A stretch of DNA of 64,000 nucleotides from Posidonia oceanica (Eukaryota; Streptophyta; Magnoliopsida; Alismatales; Posidoniaceae), in assembly GCA_037176725.1 (NCBI GenBank), contig JAZBRS010000014.1, positions 75,436,501 to 75,500,500 of the forward strand, read 5' to 3'. Positions 61,765-64,000 of the stretch are shown here, one piece after another; position 1 is the first letter of the stretch; each line of letters starts with the position of its first letter. The notes beneath the pieces were generated by a model that worked only from the letters and a program-made list of their open reading frames with translations, made no database searches and was not told the origin of the DNA. A program made the position numbers and the translations under genes.

Positions 61765-64000
61765 GCTGCATTTGCCAAGATCAAGCAGCTGCTGATCAAG
61801 CCTCCTGTCCTGGTCCCGCCTACACCAGGGAGACCTTTGCTTCTCTACCTTTCTACCACGCAGCATTCCATGGGCGCCGTCTTGGGCCAACATGACGAAT
61901 CTGGTAGAAGGGAGCGCGCCATCTATTACCTGAGCAAGAAATTTAATGAATGCGAAGCCAGGTACAGTACACTAGAGAAGACCTGTTTGTCCCTTGTCTG
62001 GGCTGCACAGAAACTAAGGCACTACATGATGGCATACCCAGTACAGCTCTTATGCCGGCATGATCCTATCAAGTTCCTTTTCCAAAAGCCGGCCATGGTG
62101 GGCAGATGTGCTAAGTGGCAGGTGTTATTGTCTCAGTACGATATCACCTTTGTCACACAGAAATCCATGAAGGGTCAGGCCATGGCAGACCATCTTGCTG
62201 ACCTTCCTCTGCCTGAATACCAACCCCTCCAGACACAGTTCCCTGATGAAGACATTCTCTTTGCAATGGAGGACTCTGAGCAGAAAGATCCTGAGAAACA
62301 AGAGGAATGGCAGCTCTACTTTGATGGTACAGTCAACAAAAAGGGTCGAGGCGTAGGCGCAGTGCTGACCACGCCCCAGGGACAGATGATTCCCTTCGCG
62401 AGGAAGCTGACTTTCGCATGCACAAACAATGAAGCAGAGTACGAAGCATGCATCCTAGGGTTGAAAGTCGCCCTCGAGCACAAGGCGCAGAAGCTGCATG
62501 TGCACGGTGATGCCATGCTGGTGATTTCTCAAGTGAACGGCGACTGGAGGACAAAAGATCCCAAGCTTGTGCTGTATCACGAACACCTGCTGAGGCTGAT
62601 GGAAGAATTTGAGAGCATCTGCTTCACATACATGAACAGAGCCAAGAACGCGTATGCAGACGCATTGGCAACTCTGGCATCCTGGCTCACCATTTCAGAA
62701 GATAGCACAGTGGATGTATCAGTCGCTCGCATCGAGCAGCCTGCATACTGCATGAACATAGAAGAGGCGGGTCCAGCAGAGGGGCAGCCCTGGTATCAAG
62801 ATATAAAATCCTTTCTGGAGTCTGGTAGCTTTCCTCCTGATACCACGGCAGCAGACAAGAAAACTTTGGCGCGTCTGGCGTCAAAGTATGTGTTAGGGGC
62901 CGGGCAGCTGTACAGAAGGTCATACAATCAGATGCTACTGCACTGCCTGAACAAATCGGAGGCTGACACGCTGATGCTCCAAGTGCATGCGGGGACCTGT
63001 GGCCCGCACATGAACGGCGTCCTCCTGGCCAAGAAGATCATGCTTCAAGGATATTTCTGGCAGACCATGGAGGCCGACTGCTGCCGGTTCGTGCGTAGAT
63101 GCCACAATTGTCAGATTCATGGTAACTTCATCAAGGCCCCTCCACATCAGCTGCACAACATGTCCTCGCCATGGCCATTCTCCACCTGGGGGATCGATGT
63201 CATTGGCGCCATCCACCCTGCTGCTTCAAATGGTCATCGTTACATTCTGGTAGCGATCGATTACTTTACCAAGTGGGTGGAAGCAGCCTCTTACAGAACA
63301 GTCACCGCTGCAGCAATAGAAAAATTTATCAGAAACAATATTGTTGCCCGGTACGGGGTCCCGCACTCTGTCATCTCTGATAATGGCACAAACTTTATTG
63401 CCAAAAGGATCGAGGAATTCCTGCAAAGTCTTAAGATCAAGCATCATCAATCCTCACCCTATCGGCCACAGATGAACAGAGCAGTGGAGTCTGCAAGCAA
63501 GAACATTGTCAAAATCCTGAAGAAAATGGCAGAAACCCACAAGGATTGGCACGACAAGCTCCCATACGCACTCTGGGCGTACAGGACATCAATCCGGACC
63601 TCTACAGGAGCCACCCCGTACTCTCTGGTGTACGGAATGGAAGCGGTATTGCCTGTTGAAGTAGAGATCCCCTCTCTGCGGATCCTACGGGAAGCTGGGT
63701 TGGAAGAAGCAGAATGGATCGAAGACCGCTGCATCCAACTGAACTTAATTGATGAGTGCAGACTGCAAGCTATGCACAACGCTCACTGCTATCAGAAGCG
63801 GATGGCCAGAGCATTCTTGAAAAAGGTCCAGCCTAGAAACTTTCGGCCAGGGGACCTTGTCTTGCACGCCATTCATTTGCCTGACGGTCGAGGGAAATTC
63901 CGACTCAATTGGTGTGGCCCCTTTGTGGTCAAGCAGATCTTTTCGGGAGGCGCTGCAACTCTTGAGGATATGGACCGGGTCGAGCAGTCTGAGCCCGTCA
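61765..64000 (+). pseudogene. pol: pol of element D continued: RNase H x2 and integrase, runs off the window
   Basis: In frame with the preceding part, with no stop to the last base. First RNase H-like domain (LLLYLSTTQHSMGAVLG), second RNase H with YFDG near 62325, HHCC finger about 62985-63120, integrase D at 63196-63198, D at 63379-63381 and E at 63487-63489. The integrase keeps SDNGTNF, where A has FDNGSNF, but has QMNRAVESASK where A has QMNGAVESANK. The single upstream TAG prevents normal expression. Confidence 0.92.

Larger units (their letters stand above)
48150..64000 (+). mobile_element. Element D: Tat/Ogre-type Ty3/gypsy retrotransposon, 3' end beyond right edge
   Basis: The closest relative of element A, in opposite orientation. 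It has a 5' LTR 48150-53923, primer site, leader and a single gag-pol frame from 55255 to the window end. Three in-frame stops (55690, 56035, 61762) are the only coding lesions I found. Every one is TAG where A has CAG, CAG and CAA. No frameshift is present. The extra ORF, 3' UTR and 3' LTR lie outside. Confidence 0.93.

Overview
The window looks like repeat-dense heterochromatin from a large plant genome, probably an angiosperm and perhaps a eudicot. I find no convincing host gene, tRNA or rRNA. Almost everything is retrotransposon, mostly very large Ty3/gypsy elements of the Tat/Ogre type. The evidence for this type is LTRs of about 5.8-5.9 kb, a tRNA-Arg-like primer site, dual RNase H domains, no chromodomain and an extra ORF 3' of pol. 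Ty1/copia (SIRE-like) and plant L1-type LINE remnants are also present.

Layout. (1) 1-22313 is Tat/Ogre element A on the minus strand. From its 3' side it has a 3' UTR built of tandem repeats and hairpins (1-3577), an extra ORF (3578-4918), a spacer, an open pol (6279-12980), a broken gag (13009-15038), a 5' leader, the primer binding site (16349-16366) and a 5' LTR (16368-22313). Its 3' LTR lies off the left edge. (2) 22314-33789 is the minus-strand LTR of a second family, B. A abuts it on the left, and a full-length 7.05-kb LINE (26428-33480) has inserted into it with a 14-bp target duplication. (3) 33790-36847 is the 3' internal part of a plus-strand element C of the same broad type, followed by a polypurine tract and the start of its 3' LTR at 36848. 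This joins a minus-oriented LTR fragment E (about 37060-39290). (4) About 39300-45430 holds an AT-rich LTR-like fragment, then a decayed SIRE-like copia 3' half (RNase H, env-like ORF, polypurine tract, 3' LTR). A 1175-bp solo LTR has inserted into its env-like ORF. (5) About 45440-47870 is a decayed minus-strand LINE. (6) 48150-64000 is element D, a plus-strand relative of A: 5' LTR (48150-53923), primer site, leader and gag-pol running off the right edge. A and D therefore form a divergent inverted repeat with arms of about 16 kb.

The most unusual signal is in the 3' UTRs of A and C. Both carry arrays of short stem-loops whose loops stay similar while the stems change in a compensating way (GATA/TATC, GACA/TGTC, GGTA/TACC or TACT, GGCA/TGCC). 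This looks like a selected or concertedly evolving nucleic-acid structure rather than simple tandem repetition. Conserved leader blocks, splice-like signals inside the LTRs, and a splice-acceptor-like sequence touching the extra ORF's ATG suggest that these elements use complex RNA processing.

Limits: everything is read by eye. Family names rest on recognisable motifs, the outer ends of A and D are outside the window, and the organism is not identified.
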